Origin: Pseudomonas botevensis
Lineage (GTDB): Bacteria > Pseudomonadota > Gammaproteobacteria > Pseudomonadales > Pseudomonadaceae
NCBI RefSeq assembly: GCF_019145475.1
Contig: NZ_JAHTKI010000001.1
Span: 186,001-250,000 of the forward strand
Reading direction: 5' to 3'
Length of the DNA: 64,000 nt
Shown piece by piece: positions 36,099 to 45,504 of this stretch (its first letter is position 1; each line of letters opens with the position of its first letter). Below the pieces are notes generated by a model, which was not told the DNA's origin, did not search any database, and saw only the letters and a list, made by a program, of their open reading frames with translations. Position numbers and translations under genes: made by a program.

Positions 36099-36590
36099 AT
36101 GAGTGCACTGGTTGGCGTGATCATGGGCTCCAAGTCCGATTGGTCCACCCTTAGCCACACCGCCGATATGCTGGAAAAGCTCGGCATCCCGTACGAGGTC
36201 AAGGTGGTTTCTGCCCACCGTACCCCGGATCTGCTGTTCCAGTACGCCGAAGAGGCTGAAGGTCGCGGCATCGAGGTGATCATCGCCGGTGCCGGTGGCG
36301 CAGCCCACCTGCCAGGCATGTGTGCGGCCAAGACCCACCTGCCGGTGCTGGGCGTGCCGGTGCAGTCGGCGATGCTCTCGGGCGTCGACTCGCTGCTGTC
36401 GATCGTGCAGATGCCGGCCGGTATTCCGGTCGCCACCCTGGCCATCGGCAAGGCAGGCGCGATCAACGCCGCCCTGCTCTCGGCGAGCATCCTGGGCGCC
36501 AAGCATCCGCAATTCCACGCGGTACTGAAAACCTTCCGTGCCGAGCAGACAGACAGCGTCCTGGACAATCCAGACCCACGTATTGCCTGA
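36099..36590 (+). CDS. purE: N5-carboxyaminoimidazole ribonucleotide mutase
   Basis: 163 residues. Class I PurE, converting N5-CAIR to CAIR in de novo purine synthesis. Signature [13 protein letters not shown] (about 5-17), [12 protein letters not shown] (about 39-50; catalytic His), [15 protein letters not shown] and [24 protein letters not shown]. Length is standard. Ten bp separate it from purK, so the two form an operon. A terminator-like hairpin immediately upstream suggests control by attenuation. Confidence 0.95.
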   Translation: MSALVGVIMGSKSDWSTLSHTADMLEKLGIPYEVKVVSAHRTPDLLFQYAEEAEGRGIEVIIAGAGGAAHLPGMCAAKTHLPVLGVPVQSAMLSGVDSLLSIVQMPAGIPVATLAIGKAGAINAALLSASILGAKHPQFHAVLKTFRAEQTDSVLDNPDPRIA

Positions 36591-36600
36591 GGTTGTTGAG

Positions 36601-37683
36601 ATGAAGATCGGTGTAATCGGTGGCGGCCAGTTGGGTCGCATGTTGGCCCTGGCGGGCACCCCGCTGGGCATGAACTTCGCTTTCCTCGACCCGGCGCCGG
36701 ACGCCTGCGCGGCGGCGCTGGGCGAACACCTGCGGGCCGATTACGGCGATCAGGATCACCTGCGTCAGCTCGCCGATGAAGTCGATCTGGTGACCTTCGA
36801 GTTCGAAAGCGTCCCGGCCGAGACCGTGGCGTTCCTGTCGCAATTCGTGCCGGTCTACCCGAGCGCCGAAGCCCTGCGCATCGCCCGTGACCGCTGGTTC
36901 GAAAAGAGCATGTTCAAGGACCTGGGGATTCCGACCCCGGCGTTCGCCGACATCCAGTCGCAAGCCGACCTGGACGCCGCCGTGGCTGCCATCGGTCTGC
37001 CTGCCGTGCTGAAAACCCGCACCCTCGGTTACGACGGCAAGGGCCAGAAAGTCCTGCGCAAGCCGGAAGACGTGGTCGGCACCTTCGCCGAACTGGGCAG
37101 CGTGCCTTGCCTGCTGGAAGGTTTCGTGCCGTTCACCGGCGAAGTGTCGCTGATCGCCGTGCGTGCCCGCGACGGTGAAACGAAGTTCTACCCGCTGGTC
37201 CACAACACCCACGACAGCGGCATTCTCAAGCTGTCGGTCGCCAGCTCCGATCACCCGTTGCAGGCCCTGGCCGAAGATTACTCCAGCCGCGTGCTCAAGC
37301 AACTGGACTACGTTGGCGTGATGGCGTTCGAGTTCTTTGAAGTCGACGGAGGCCTCAAGGCCAACGAAATCGCTCCGCGCGTCCACAACTCCGGGCACTG
37401 GACCACCGAAGGCGCCGAGTGCAGCCAGTTCGAAAACCACCTGCGGGCCGTCGCCGGTCTGCCGCTGGGTTCGACGGCCAAGGTCGGCGAAAGCGCGATG
37501 CTCAATTTCATCGGTGTGGTTCCGCCGGTTGAAAAGGTCATTGCCATCGCCGATTGCCATCTGCACCACTACGGCAAAGCCTTCAAGGCCGGACGCAAGG
37601 TCGGCCACGCCAACCTGCGCTGCGCCGACAAGGCGACCCTCGAGCAGCAGATCCTCAAGGTCGAAGCGCTGATCGCCGAGTAA
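36601..37683 (+). CDS. purK: N5-carboxyaminoimidazole ribonucleotide synthase
   Basis: 360 residues. ATP-grasp enzyme that carboxylates AIR to N5-CAIR, the substrate for PurE. N-terminal MKIGVIGGGQLGRMLALAG, KTRTLGYDGKGQKVL (about 139-153; ATP-binding loop), and EFFEVDGGLKANEIAPRVHNSGHWT (about 243-267), diagnostic of PurK. Start ATG 36601 follows GAGGTTGTTGAG. Second gene of the purEK operon. Confidence 0.95.
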   Translation: MKIGVIGGGQLGRMLALAGTPLGMNFAFLDPAPDACAAALGEHLRADYGDQDHLRQLADEVDLVTFEFESVPAETVAFLSQFVPVYPSAEALRIARDRWFEKSMFKDLGIPTPAFADIQSQADLDAAVAAIGLPAVLKTRTLGYDGKGQKVLRKPEDVVGTFAELGSVPCLLEGFVPFTGEVSLIAVRARDGETKFYPLVHNTHDSGILKLSVASSDHPLQALAEDYSSRVLKQLDYVGVMAFEFFEVDGGLKANEIAPRVHNSGHWTTEGAECSQFENHLRAVAGLPLGSTAKVGESAMLNFIGVVPPVEKVIAIADCHLHHYGKAFKAGRKVGHANLRCADKATLEQQILKVEALIAE

Positions 37684-37794
37684 CTTACCTTTCATGTGGC
37701 AACGGTGGAACCAATAGGGACCGCCGTTCTCTGATGGCAGGATGCCAAAGTCTGACTAGGCTTTGGCATATCGACCAATTCAGAGGGAAATGCC

Positions 37795-38040
37795 ATGGGA
37801 ATTATCGGAACCATCTTTATCGGCTTGATCGTCGGCCTGCTGGCGCGGTTCCTGAAACCGGGCGATGACAGCATGGGCTGGATCATGACCATCCTGCTCG
37901 GTATCGGCGGTTCGCTGGCGGCCACTTACGGCGGCCAGGCCCTGGGCATTTATCAGGCGGGTCAGGGCGCAGGCTTCTTCGGCGCACTGGTCGGTGCGAT
38001 TGTGCTGCTGGTGATCTACGGCCTGATCAAAAAGAACTGA
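37795..38040 (+). CDS. GlsB/YeaQ/YmgE-family membrane protein
   Basis: 81 residues with three hydrophobic helices and conserved glycines: IGTIFIGLIVGLLARFLKPG (about 3-22), GWIMTILLGIGGSLAAT (about 28-44) and GAGFFGALVGAIVLLVIYGL. This is the transglycosylase-associated (Transgly_assoc) family, commonly induced by stress; molecular role unknown. The ATG follows AGAGGGAAATGCC. Independent promoter likely, as 111 bp separate it from purK. Confidence 0.9.
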   Translation: MGIIGTIFIGLIVGLLARFLKPGDDSMGWIMTILLGIGGSLAATYGGQALGIYQAGQGAGFFGALVGAIVLLVIYGLIKKN

Positions 38041-38136
38041 TTCAAGCGACATGGCCCTCTGCGCCAAACCGGCGCGGAGGGCTAGAATGCTCGGCGATTC
38101 ACCTTCCTTTTCCGAGCATCTTTACCGAGCACTTTC

Positions 38137-38673
38137 ATGCGCCGTCTTTTATTGACTCTCCTTTTGCTGGGCAGCGGTCTGGCCCACGCCGGCGAACTGC
38201 CGGAAACCGACTGGCTGGAACTGATGCCCAAGTCGGATCAGAAAGCCCTCGAGGCCATGCCTGAGATCGACCACAACTCACCCGAGGCCACCGGCACCTT
38301 CACCCAGAAGGGCGGGATGAAACAGGCCAAGGGACTGCCGGCGGTGATGTATTCGACCAAGACCGTGGCGTCGATGAACGACAAGCACATCCGCATCGGC
38401 GGGTATCCGGTGCCGCTGGAGTCCGATGCCAAGGGCCGCAGCACGCTGTTCTTCCTGGTGCCCTACCCGGGCGCGTGCATCCACGTACCGCCACCGCCGC
38501 CGAACCAACTGGTGCTGGTGCGCTATCCCAAGGGCCTGAAACTGAACGACATCTACACGCCGCTTTGGGTGACCGGCACGCTGAAGATCGAAAAGGTCAG
38601 CAATGACCTGGCCGATGCGGCGTATGCGCTGGAGGCGGACAAGGTGCGGGTAGTGCAGGAGTCGGATCTCTAA
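38137..38673 (+). CDS. DUF3299 exported protein
   Basis: 178 residues with a signal peptide (MRRLLLTLLLLGSGLAHA). The DUF3299 hallmark is seen: IRIGGYPVPLE, FFLVPYPGACIHVPPPPPNQ (about 108-127) and a C-terminal beta-rich YPKGLKLNDIYTPLWVTGTLKI. Some members of the wider group occur with ABC exporters or metal handling; function is unknown. It is monocistronic, and a REP pair follows. Confidence 0.85.
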   Translation: MRRLLLTLLLLGSGLAHAGELPETDWLELMPKSDQKALEAMPEIDHNSPEATGTFTQKGGMKQAKGLPAVMYSTKTVASMNDKHIRIGGYPVPLESDAKGRSTLFFLVPYPGACIHVPPPPPNQLVLVRYPKGLKLNDIYTPLWVTGTLKIEKVSNDLADAAYALEADKVRVVQESDL

Positions 38674-38690
38674 CCAGCACTCAAAAAAAT

Positions 38691-38780
38691 TGTGGGAGCG
38701 GGCTTACTCACGAAAACGGTGTATCAGTCGCTGGATTGGTTGACTGAGACGCCTTCTTCGCGAGCAAGCCCGCTCCCACA
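38691..38780. repeat. REP pair
   Basis: TGTGGGAGCGGGCTTACTCA (from 38691) and the inverse GAGCAAGCCCGCTCCCACA ending at 38780, about 46 nt apart. Sits between the convergent DUF3299 and mutarotase genes. Confidence 0.8.
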
Positions 38781-38799
38781 TTTCGTTTTGTGCTGTGGC

Positions 38800-39705
38800 T
38801 TAGAGCGGCTTGCTGCCGATGCTGACGCCCATGGTGTGGCTGGCGTTCGGAGCCAGGTTCACCACGTCATCCATCACGTTCGCCGTCTCGATGCACAGCA
38901 TGCGTTGCCAGCCGTCGTTGTCCATGTCGCTGAACGCGGCGGCGCGGTCGATCCATGGATTCCAGATCACCGCCGTGCGCGAGCCGGTGGCGGTCAGCAC
39001 GATCTGCCGTTCCCACGCCGGGTCGACGATGCTTAGCTGCGGTGGCGCATTGAGGTAGATGCGGTCGGTTTCGCCGGCAAAATGCAGATCGCCTTTCTGG
39101 GTGACGGTCTTCCAGTCGTCCAGGGTTTCGATGTAGTTCAAGCCATCCACCCCGGCGACTCGCACGTTACGCACGTCACTGACGGCGAAATAGGTGTGCA
39201 GCGCCTGGCTGATGCTGACGCTGTCGGTGCCGCGGTTGTGGCTGGTCAGGCTCAGGTGCAGTTGCTCGTCGAGACGCAGGGTCAGGGTCAGGGTCAGGTC
39301 CACCTGATGCGGCCAGCCCGGCAGGCCACCTTCTGGGCAGGGCAGCGTGAACTCGACCTTCAGGCCGTTGCCTTCGGCTTCGATGCCGCCCAGCTCCCAA
39401 TCCATCGCCCGCACCAGACCGTGGGCGGGGGCCGGTTCCGCGCTGACGCGCATGGCCTTCACGCTTTGCGGGTTACGCTCGAAGTTGCCGAACCACGGCC
39501 AGCACACCGGCACGCCGGCACGGATGCTCTTGCCGGTCTTGAACACCGCCTTGTCGTTCAGCCAGATCACTGGCGGCTGGCCGTCGATCTGATAGCTGAG
39601 GACATGCGCGCCTTGTTGGGCCACCAGTACTTCGGCCTGACCGTGGCGAATGCGCCAGCAGTTCAGTTCATCCAGTTTCACGGCTTCAACATTGGGCGTG
39701 TTCAT
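38800..39705 (-). CDS. D-hexose-6-phosphate mutarotase (YeaD-like)
   Basis: 301 residues, aldose-1-epimerase superfamily. Seen: AQQGAHVLSYQIDGQPPVIWL (about 29-49), RAGVPVCWPWFGNF (about 62-75), APAHGLVRAMDWEL (about 92-105; catalytic His) and QALHTYFAVSDVRNVRVAG, with a C-terminal catalytic Glu region (CIETANV). This is the pattern of hexose-6-phosphate epimerases rather than GalM. It speeds interconversion of the alpha and beta anomers. Confidence 0.87.
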   Translation of the reverse strand: MNTPNVEAVKLDELNCWRIRHGQAEVLVAQQGAHVLSYQIDGQPPVIWLNDKAVFKTGKSIRAGVPVCWPWFGNFERNPQSVKAMRVSAEPAPAHGLVRAMDWELGGIEAEGNGLKVEFTLPCPEGGLPGWPHQVDLTLTLTLRLDEQLHLSLTSHNRGTDSVSISQALHTYFAVSDVRNVRVAGVDGLNYIETLDDWKTVTQKGDLHFAGETDRIYLNAPPQLSIVDPAWERQIVLTATGSRTAVIWNPWIDRAAAFSDMDNDGWQRMLCIETANVMDDVVNLAPNASHTMGVSIGSKPL

Positions 39706-39763
39706 GGGGCGGCTCTCGATCAGAAACTTGGGACGACTATCGACCGCAGAACGGCCGCGAGGT

Positions 39764-40168
39764 TTAACGCGCGCGAGGCGGAACCGAACGGGTGCGTCCG
39801 CTGCCGTCGATGGCCACGAACACGAAGACCGCTTCGGTCACTTTACGCCACTCGCTGGACAGCGGGTCGTCGCTCCACACTTCGACCATCATCTGGATCG
39901 AGCTGCGGCCGATTTCCAGGGTCTGGGTATAAAAGGACAATTGCGCGCCGACGGCCACCGGCACCAGGAAGGCCATGCGGTCGATGGCAACCGTGGCCAC
40001 GCGGCCACCGGCTACGCGGCTCGCCATCGCGGTGCCGGCCAGATCCATCTGCGCCACCAGCCAGCCGCCGAAAATATCGCCAAAGCCGTTGGTTTCGCGG
40101 GGGAGTGCGGTGATTTGCAGGGCCAGGTCGCCTTGCGGGATCGGATCTTCTTGTTCGAGCTCTATCAT
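39764..40168 (-). CDS. Acyl-CoA thioesterase, YciA type
   Basis: 134 residues, single hotdog domain. GDIFGGWLVAQMDLAGTAMASRV (about 29-51) is the typical YciA active-site helix with the catalytic Asp, followed by VATVAIDRMAFLVPVAVGAQL. Hydrolyses short- to long-chain acyl-CoAs. ATG 40168 (MIELEQEDP) has an AGAGG site; a longer frame to 40252 is not protein-like. It is related to, but shorter than, the thioesterase at 1448-1930. Confidence 0.9.
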   Translation of the reverse strand: MIELEQEDPIPQGDLALQITALPRETNGFGDIFGGWLVAQMDLAGTAMASRVAGGRVATVAIDRMAFLVPVAVGAQLSFYTQTLEIGRSSIQMMVEVWSDDPLSSEWRKVTEAVFVFVAIDGSGRTRSVPPRAR

Positions 40169-40542
40169 GCCGGGGGTGCCTCTGACCCGTGACTCTTCGT
40201 TGGTATTGCTGGTGGTAGCCGTCTTCGGGAAAAACGATTCAGCACCGAACATACACGTTCGTCACGTTTTCCATCAGGCGTCTAAAGGGAAACTCTGCGA
40301 AACCGACTGCCTCCGGAGCGGGAGCGACCAGCAACGTTTTCGCACAGCAACCCCTGTAAACCGGAGCAAGGTTGCGAGTATATCGGTCGGTAGACTCCGC
40401 GACGACCGTCCGGTTCTCATTTCAACCGTCAAATACGCGCCTCTATGTGCTTTTTCGAACAATTTGCTATGGTGCCGAACCTGTCCGCGCCACAGCCAGC
40501 GTTGTTGTGGCGGCAGATCCGACTATAAGAGAAGACCTTGCC
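40169..40542. other. Intergenic region with MFS gene leader
   Basis: 374 bp between divergent genes. A hairpin CGCCACA (40488-40494) / TGTGGCG (40506-40512) lies 30 bp before the MFS start, and a possible -10 TATGGT is at about 40468. No gene seen. Confidence 0.4.
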
Positions 40543-41841
40543 ATGACCACAGCGCCATCGAGCCTCGCGCAGCCCGAGCAACCCGCACGCCCCTTGACCC
40601 GCAATGATTACAAGACTCTGTCGCTATCAGCCCTGGGCGGCGCGCTGGAGTTCTACGATTTCATCATTTTCGTGTTCTTTGCCACCGTGGTCGGCAAACT
40701 GTTCTTCCCGGCGGACATGCCCGAGTGGCTGCGCCTGATGCAGACCTTCGGCATCTTCGCCGCCGGTTACCTCGCGCGGCCGCTGGGCGGCATCATCATG
40801 GCGCACTTCGGCGACCTGCTGGGCCGCAAGAAGATGTTCACCCTGAGCATCTTCATGATGGCCGTGCCGACCCTGATCATGGGTCTACTGCCGACCTACG
40901 CGCAGATCGGCATGTGGGCGCCGATCCTTCTGCTGCTGATGCGGGTGATCCAGGGCGCGGCGATCGGCGGCGAGGTGCCGGGGGCCTGGGTCTTCGTTTC
41001 CGAACACGTCCCACAGAAGCACATCGGTTACGCCTGCGGCACGCTGACCAGCGGCCTGACCGCCGGCATCCTGCTCGGCTCGCTGGTCGCCACGGCGATC
41101 AACAGCATCTACACGCCGGTGGAAGTCTCGGATTACGCCTGGCGGATCCCGTTCCTGCTCGGCGGTGTATTCGGCCTGTTCTCGGTCTACCTGCGCCGCT
41201 GGCTGCACGAAACGCCGGTGTTCGCCGAACTGCAACAACGCAAGGCGCTGGCCGAAGAAGTGCCGCTGCGTGCAGTGCTGCGTGATCATCGCGGGGCGAT
41301 CGCCATTTCGATGCTGCTGACCTGGCTGCTGTCCGCCGCCATCGTCGTGCTGATCCTGATGACCCCGACCGTGCTGCAAACGGTCTATCACTTCTCGCCG
41401 ACTACCTCGCTGCAAGCCAACAGCCTGGCGATCGTGTTCCTGAGCTTCGGCTGCGTCATCGCCGGTGCATTGGCCGACCGCTTCGGTGCCGGTCGGGTGT
41501 TCGTGTTCGGCTGCACGGGCCTGCTGGTCTGCTCCTGGACCTTTTACCACAGCCTGGCGGATCACCCGGACTGGCTGTTCCCGCTGTACGCGCTGACCGG
41601 CCTGCTGGTCGGCACCATCGGCGCGGTGCCGTATGTGATGGTAAAGGCATTTCCGCCGGTGGTGCGCTTCAGCGGCCTGTCGTTCTCCTACAACGTCGCC
41701 TACGCAATCTTCGGCGGCCTGACCCCCATGGTGGTCAGCCTGCTGCTTAAAGAAAGCGCGATGGGGCCTGCCTACTATGTGGCGGTGCTGTGCGGGATGG
41801 GGATTGTGGTGGGGGCGTGGCTCTGGAAGAAGGGGCGCTAA
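40543..41841 (+). CDS. MFS transporter (metabolite:H+ symporter type)
   Basis: 432 residues, 12 helices. The MHS/ProP-like pattern is seen: GGALEFYDFIIFVFFATVVGKLFFP (about 27-51), FGDLLGRKKMF (loop 2-3) and VIQGAAIGGEVPGAWVFVSEH (about 133-153). It imports an organic acid or osmolyte with protons; substrate unknown. Position just before pst genes is shared with other Pseudomonas genomes. ATG 40543 is the first sensible start; the frame is open upstream to 40372. Confidence 0.88.
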   Translation: MTTAPSSLAQPEQPARPLTRNDYKTLSLSALGGALEFYDFIIFVFFATVVGKLFFPADMPEWLRLMQTFGIFAAGYLARPLGGIIMAHFGDLLGRKKMFTLSIFMMAVPTLIMGLLPTYAQIGMWAPILLLLMRVIQGAAIGGEVPGAWVFVSEHVPQKHIGYACGTLTSGLTAGILLGSLVATAINSIYTPVEVSDYAWRIPFLLGGVFGLFSVYLRRWLHETPVFAELQQRKALAEEVPLRAVLRDHRGAIAISMLLTWLLSAAIVVLILMTPTVLQTVYHFSPTTSLQANSLAIVFLSFGCVIAGALADRFGAGRVFVFGCTGLLVCSWTFYHSLADHPDWLFPLYALTGLLVGTIGAVPYVMVKAFPPVVRFSGLSFSYNVAYAIFGGLTPMVVSLLLKESAMGPAYYVAVLCGMGIVVGAWLWKKGR

Positions 41842-41850
41842 ATCGCTGGC

Positions 41851-41876
41851 CTGTGGGAGCCGGTCAGCTCCCGCAG
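41851..41876 (+). terminator. Terminator-like hairpin after the MFS gene
   Basis: CTGTGGGAGC (41851-41860) pairs with GCTCCCGCAG (41867-41876, one G-U pair), then GGTTTCCTG. It is a short derivative of the REP core. Confidence 0.6.
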
Positions 41877-41933
41877 GGTTTCCTGTCTTGTCCGGCCTAT
41901 CGACGAATCATTCTGTAAAACCTCGATGCTGGC

Positions 41934-41967
41934 CTTTCATCCAATTGTCATATTTCAGCCATAGAGT
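41934..41967 (+). promoter_or_regulatory. Pho box and -10 of pstS
   Basis: CTTTCAT-CCAA-TTGTCAT (41934-41951), with a third unit CAGCCAT at 41956-41962 in the same 11-bp phase. Ten bp after the 18-bp box comes TAGAGT (41962-41967), the expected -10 position. PhoB activates here under phosphate limitation. Confidence 0.8.
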
Positions 41968-42029
41968 GTTCACACGGCCTGCTGATACTTGGCCCCGACT
42001 TAACACACCCTATCTGCTAGGAGTAAGGC

Positions 42030-43031
42030 ATGAAACTGAAGCGTTTGATGGCGGCAATGACTTTTGTCGCTGCTGGCGTTGCGACTGCCAACGCGGTTGC
42101 CGCTGTTGACCCTGCTATCCCGAGCTACACCAAGACCACTGGTGTGTCGGGCAACCTGTCCAGCGTCGGTTCCGATACCCTGGCCAACCTCATGACCCTC
42201 TGGGCTGAGAATTACAAAAAAGAATACCCGAACGTAAACATCCAGATTCAGGCCGCTGGCTCCGCCACCGCGCCACCTGCGCTGACCGAGGGCACCTCCA
42301 ACCTCGGCCCGATGAGCCGCAAGATGAAGGACACCGAACTGGCTGCCTTCGAGCAGAAGTACGGCTACAAGCCAACCGCTATCCCGGTTGCCGTGGACGC
42401 CCTGGCAGTATTCGTACACAAGGACAACCCGATCCAGCACCTGACCATGGAACAGGTTGACGCGATCTTCTCGTCCACCCGTCTGTGCGGCGCCAAGGCC
42501 GACGTGAAAACCTGGGGCGACCTGGGCGTGACCGGCGACCTGGCCAACAAGCCGGTGCAACTGTTCGGTCGTAACTCGGTATCCGGCACCTACGGCTACT
42601 TCAAGGAAGAAGCCCTGTGCAAAGGCGACTACAAGCCTAACGTCAACGAACAACCAGGTTCGGCTTCGGTCGTGCAGTCGATCAGCTCCTCGCTGAACGG
42701 CATCGGTTACTCGGGCATCGGCTACAAGACCGCCAGCGTGAAAACCGTTGCTCTGTCGAAGAAAGGCAGCACCGAGTTCATCGAAGACTCGGAAGAGAAC
42801 GCCCTGAACGGCAAGTACCCGCTGTCCCGCTTCCTGTACGTATACGTCAACAAAGCCCCGAACAAGCCTCTGGCCCCGCTGGAAGCCGAGTTCGTGAAAC
42901 TGGTTCTGTCCAAACAGGGCCAGGAAGTTGTGGTGAAAGACGGCTACATCCCACTGCCAGCCAAGGTCGCTGCCAAAGCACTGGCTGACCTGGGTCTGCA
43001 GGAAGGCGGCGCTGAAGTCGCAAAAAAGTAA
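42030..43031 (+). CDS. pstS: Phosphate-binding protein PstS
   Basis: 333 residues with a signal peptide (about 1-24, [20 protein letters not shown]). Periplasmic phosphate receptor. The ligand-binding motifs are seen: [19 protein letters not shown] (about 45-63), [21 protein letters not shown] and [14 protein letters not shown] (about 184-197). Delivers phosphate to PstC/PstA. AGGAGT precedes the ATG. A strong hairpin after the stop should make pstS mRNA more abundant than the downstream pst genes. Confidence 0.95.
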   Translation: MKLKRLMAAMTFVAAGVATANAVAAVDPAIPSYTKTTGVSGNLSSVGSDTLANLMTLWAENYKKEYPNVNIQIQAAGSATAPPALTEGTSNLGPMSRKMKDTELAAFEQKYGYKPTAIPVAVDALAVFVHKDNPIQHLTMEQVDAIFSSTRLCGAKADVKTWGDLGVTGDLANKPVQLFGRNSVSGTYGYFKEEALCKGDYKPNVNEQPGSASVVQSISSSLNGIGYSGIGYKTASVKTVALSKKGSTEFIEDSEENALNGKYPLSRFLYVYVNKAPNKPLAPLEAEFVKLVLSKQGQEVVVKDGYIPLPAKVAAKALADLGLQEGGAEVAKK

Positions 43032-43037
43032 CAAACT

Positions 43038-43064
43038 GAGTCAGGGGTGAACCCCGCCTGACTC
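43038..43064 (+). terminator. Hairpin between pstS and pstC
   Basis: GAGTCAGGGGT (43038-43048) pairs with ACCCC, one bulged G, and CCTGACTC (ending 43064). A second GC-rich hairpin follows at about 43067-43104. Likely partial terminator or 3'-end stabiliser of pstS mRNA. Confidence 0.65.
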
Positions 43065-43166
43065 ACGTGTGGGGCCCGGCCCGCAAGCGGCCCGGCCCCC
43101 ACACTCCCCGAATTCTTTTATCCACTGCCAGTGCCCTGCTGGCGGCGGATTTGGTGCGTCACTGCA

Positions 43167-43200
43167 TTGTCATCTTTCTGTCATACAGGATCGCTAGGGT
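43167..43200 (+). promoter_or_regulatory. Second Pho box, before pstC
   Basis: TTGTCAT-CTTT-CTGTCAT (43167-43184) is nearly a consensus Pho box. Ten bp later TAGGGT (43195-43200) could be the -10. This predicts a start near 43207, the A of the pstC ATG. Confidence 0.75.
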
Positions 43201-43206
43201 GTGCGC

Positions 43207-45489
43207 ATGAATGATCTGGCCAATTCCAAAATGACTACGAACCCTCCCAAGCGCATTGACTTCAATACGCCTGAGTTGCAACGCAAGCGCCGCATTCGTG
43301 CGCTCAAGGATCGCTTCACCCGTTGGTACGTCCTCGTTGGCGGCCTGGCGGTGCTGGCGGCCATCACCCTGATCTTCTTCTTTCTCGCCTACGTGGTCGC
43401 GCCGCTGTTCAAGGGTGCCGAGCTGACGGCCAACGACGCCATTACCCCGGCCTGGATGCAGGACGCCGGCAAGCCGCTGATGATTTCGCTCGAAGAGCAG
43501 AATCAGGTGGCCATGCGCGTTTCCGACAAGGGCCAGGCGCTGTTCTTCGAGATCGACAGTGGCGCCGAACTCAAGCGCGTCGATCTGCCGGTCCCGGCCG
43601 GCGTCACCGTGACGTCCATCGGTGAAGACCAGCCAGGTCATCCGCTGGTGGCCGTGGGCCTGTCCAACGGTCAGGCGCTGGTGTTCCGTCACACCTATAA
43701 AGTCAGCTACCCGGAAGGCAAGAAAACCATCACCCCGGCCATCGAGTTCCCGTACGGCGAAACGCCGATCGTGCTGAACGAGAGCGGCGGGGCGCTGGAG
43801 CACGTCAGCCTCAACGCCACCGATTCGACCCTGATGCTGGTCGGTGCCACCGGTTCGCAACTCAACGTGCTGTCGCTGACCAGCGAAGAAAACATGATGA
43901 CCGGCGAAGTCACCAACGAGCAGAAGCGTATCGATCTGCCGCAAATGACCGAACCGGTGAAAAACATCTTCGTCGACCCGCGTCAGCAGTGGCTGTATGT
44001 GGTCAACGGTCGTGCCCAGGCCGACGTGTTCAACCTGCGCGACAAGAGCCTCAACGGTCGCTACAAGCTGCTGGAAAACGCGGACGCCGAAGTCACTGCT
44101 TCCACGCAACTGGTGGGCGGTATCTCGCTGATCGTCGGTGACTCCAAGGGTGGTCTGGCCCAATGGTTCATGGCCCGTGACACCGATGGCGAGCTGCGTC
44201 TGAAGCAGATCCGTACCTTCCAGATGGGCACCACGCCGATCGTGGAAATTACCGCCGAAGAGCGCCGCAAGGGCTTCGTCGCCCTCGACGCCAGCGGCAA
44301 GCTCGGCGTGTTCCACAGCACCGCGCATCGCACCTTGCTGGTCGATCAGGTGGTCGAGGGGCAGGGCCTGTTCGGTCTGTCGCCGCGCGCCAACCGTGTG
44401 ATCGTCGAAGCGGGCGGCAAGCTGCAACCGCTGCTGCTCGACAACCCGCACCCGGAAGTGTCCTGGAGCGCGCTGTGGAGCAAGGTCTGGTACGAGAACT
44501 ACGACGAGCCTAAATACGTCTGGCAATCGACGGCGGCCAACACCGACTTCGAACCGAAACTGAGCCTTTCGCCTCTGACCTTCGGCACCCTGAAAGCCGC
44601 GTTCTACGCGATGCTGCTGGCGGCGCCACTGGCGGTTGCCGCAGCGATCTACACCGCGTACTTCATGGCCCCCGGCATGCGCCGCAAGGTCAAACCGGTG
44701 ATCGAGCTGATGGAGGCGATGCCGACGGTGATCCTCGGTTTCTTCGCCGGTCTGTTCCTCGCGCCGTATGTGGAAGGGCACCTGCCGGGTATTTTCAGCC
44801 TGCTGATGCTGTTGCCGATCGGCATTCTGGTGGCCGGTTTCACCTTCAGTCGCCTGCCTGAATCGATCCGTCTGAAAGTGCCGGATGGCTGGGAAAGTGC
44901 GCTGCTGATTCCGGTGATCCTGTTCGTGGGCTGGCTGTCGCTGTACATGAGTCCGTTCATGGAGAACTGGTTCTTCGGCGGTGACATGCGCATGTGGATC
45001 TCCCACGACCTGGGCATCACCTATGACCAGCGCAACGCTCTGGTGGTCGGTCTGGCCATGGGCTTCGCGGTGATCCCGAACATCTACTCGATCGCCGAAG
45101 ACGCCGTGTTCAGCGTACCGCGCGGCCTGACCCTGGGTTCCCTGGCTCTCGGCGCCACGCCGTGGCAGACCATGACCCGCGTGGTGATCCTGACCGCCAG
45201 CCCGGGCATCTTCTCGGCGCTGATGATCGGCATGGGGCGTGCGGTCGGTGAAACGATGATCGTGCTCATGGCTACCGGTAACACCCCGGTCATGGAGATG
45301 AACCTGTTCGAAGGCCTGCGCACCCTGGCGGCCAACGTCGCGGTGGAAATGCCCGAGTCGGAAGTCGGCGGCAGCCACTACCGCGTGCTGTTCCTCTCGG
45401 CGCTGGTGCTGCTGCTGTTCACCTTCGTCATGAACACCCTCGCGGAGCTGATTCGTCAGCGTCTGCGCAAGAAATACTCGTCGCTTTAA
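43207..45489 (+). CDS. pstC: Phosphate ABC transporter permease PstC, long form
   Basis: 760 residues, more than twice E. coli PstC (319). One N-terminal helix (about 45-68) is followed by a roughly 370-residue periplasmic region with beta-propeller-like repeats (MRVSDKGQALFFEID, LVAVGLSNGQALVFRH, WLYVVNGRAQADVFNL), then the permease domain (about 455-760) with the EAA loop LGSLALGATPWQTMTRVVIL. Long PstC proteins are usual in Pseudomonas. ATG 43207 has AGGG upstream, but a Pho-box promoter nearby might give a leaderless message. Confidence 0.9.
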   Translation: MNDLANSKMTTNPPKRIDFNTPELQRKRRIRALKDRFTRWYVLVGGLAVLAAITLIFFFLAYVVAPLFKGAELTANDAITPAWMQDAGKPLMISLEEQNQVAMRVSDKGQALFFEIDSGAELKRVDLPVPAGVTVTSIGEDQPGHPLVAVGLSNGQALVFRHTYKVSYPEGKKTITPAIEFPYGETPIVLNESGGALEHVSLNATDSTLMLVGATGSQLNVLSLTSEENMMTGEVTNEQKRIDLPQMTEPVKNIFVDPRQQWLYVVNGRAQADVFNLRDKSLNGRYKLLENADAEVTASTQLVGGISLIVGDSKGGLAQWFMARDTDGELRLKQIRTFQMGTTPIVEITAEERRKGFVALDASGKLGVFHSTAHRTLLVDQVVEGQGLFGLSPRANRVIVEAGGKLQPLLLDNPHPEVSWSALWSKVWYENYDEPKYVWQSTAANTDFEPKLSLSPLTFGTLKAAFYAMLLAAPLAVAAAIYTAYFMAPGMRRKVKPVIELMEAMPTVILGFFAGLFLAPYVEGHLPGIFSLLMLLPIGILVAGFTFSRLPESIRLKVPDGWESALLIPVILFVGWLSLYMSPFMENWFFGGDMRMWISHDLGITYDQRNALVVGLAMGFAVIPNIYSIAEDAVFSVPRGLTLGSLALGATPWQTMTRVVILTASPGIFSALMIGMGRAVGETMIVLMATGNTPVMEMNLFEGLRTLAANVAVEMPESEVGGSHYRVLFLSALVLLLFTFVMNTLAELIRQRLRKKYSSL

Positions 45490-45504
45490 TAAAGGTAGAA
45501 GTCT

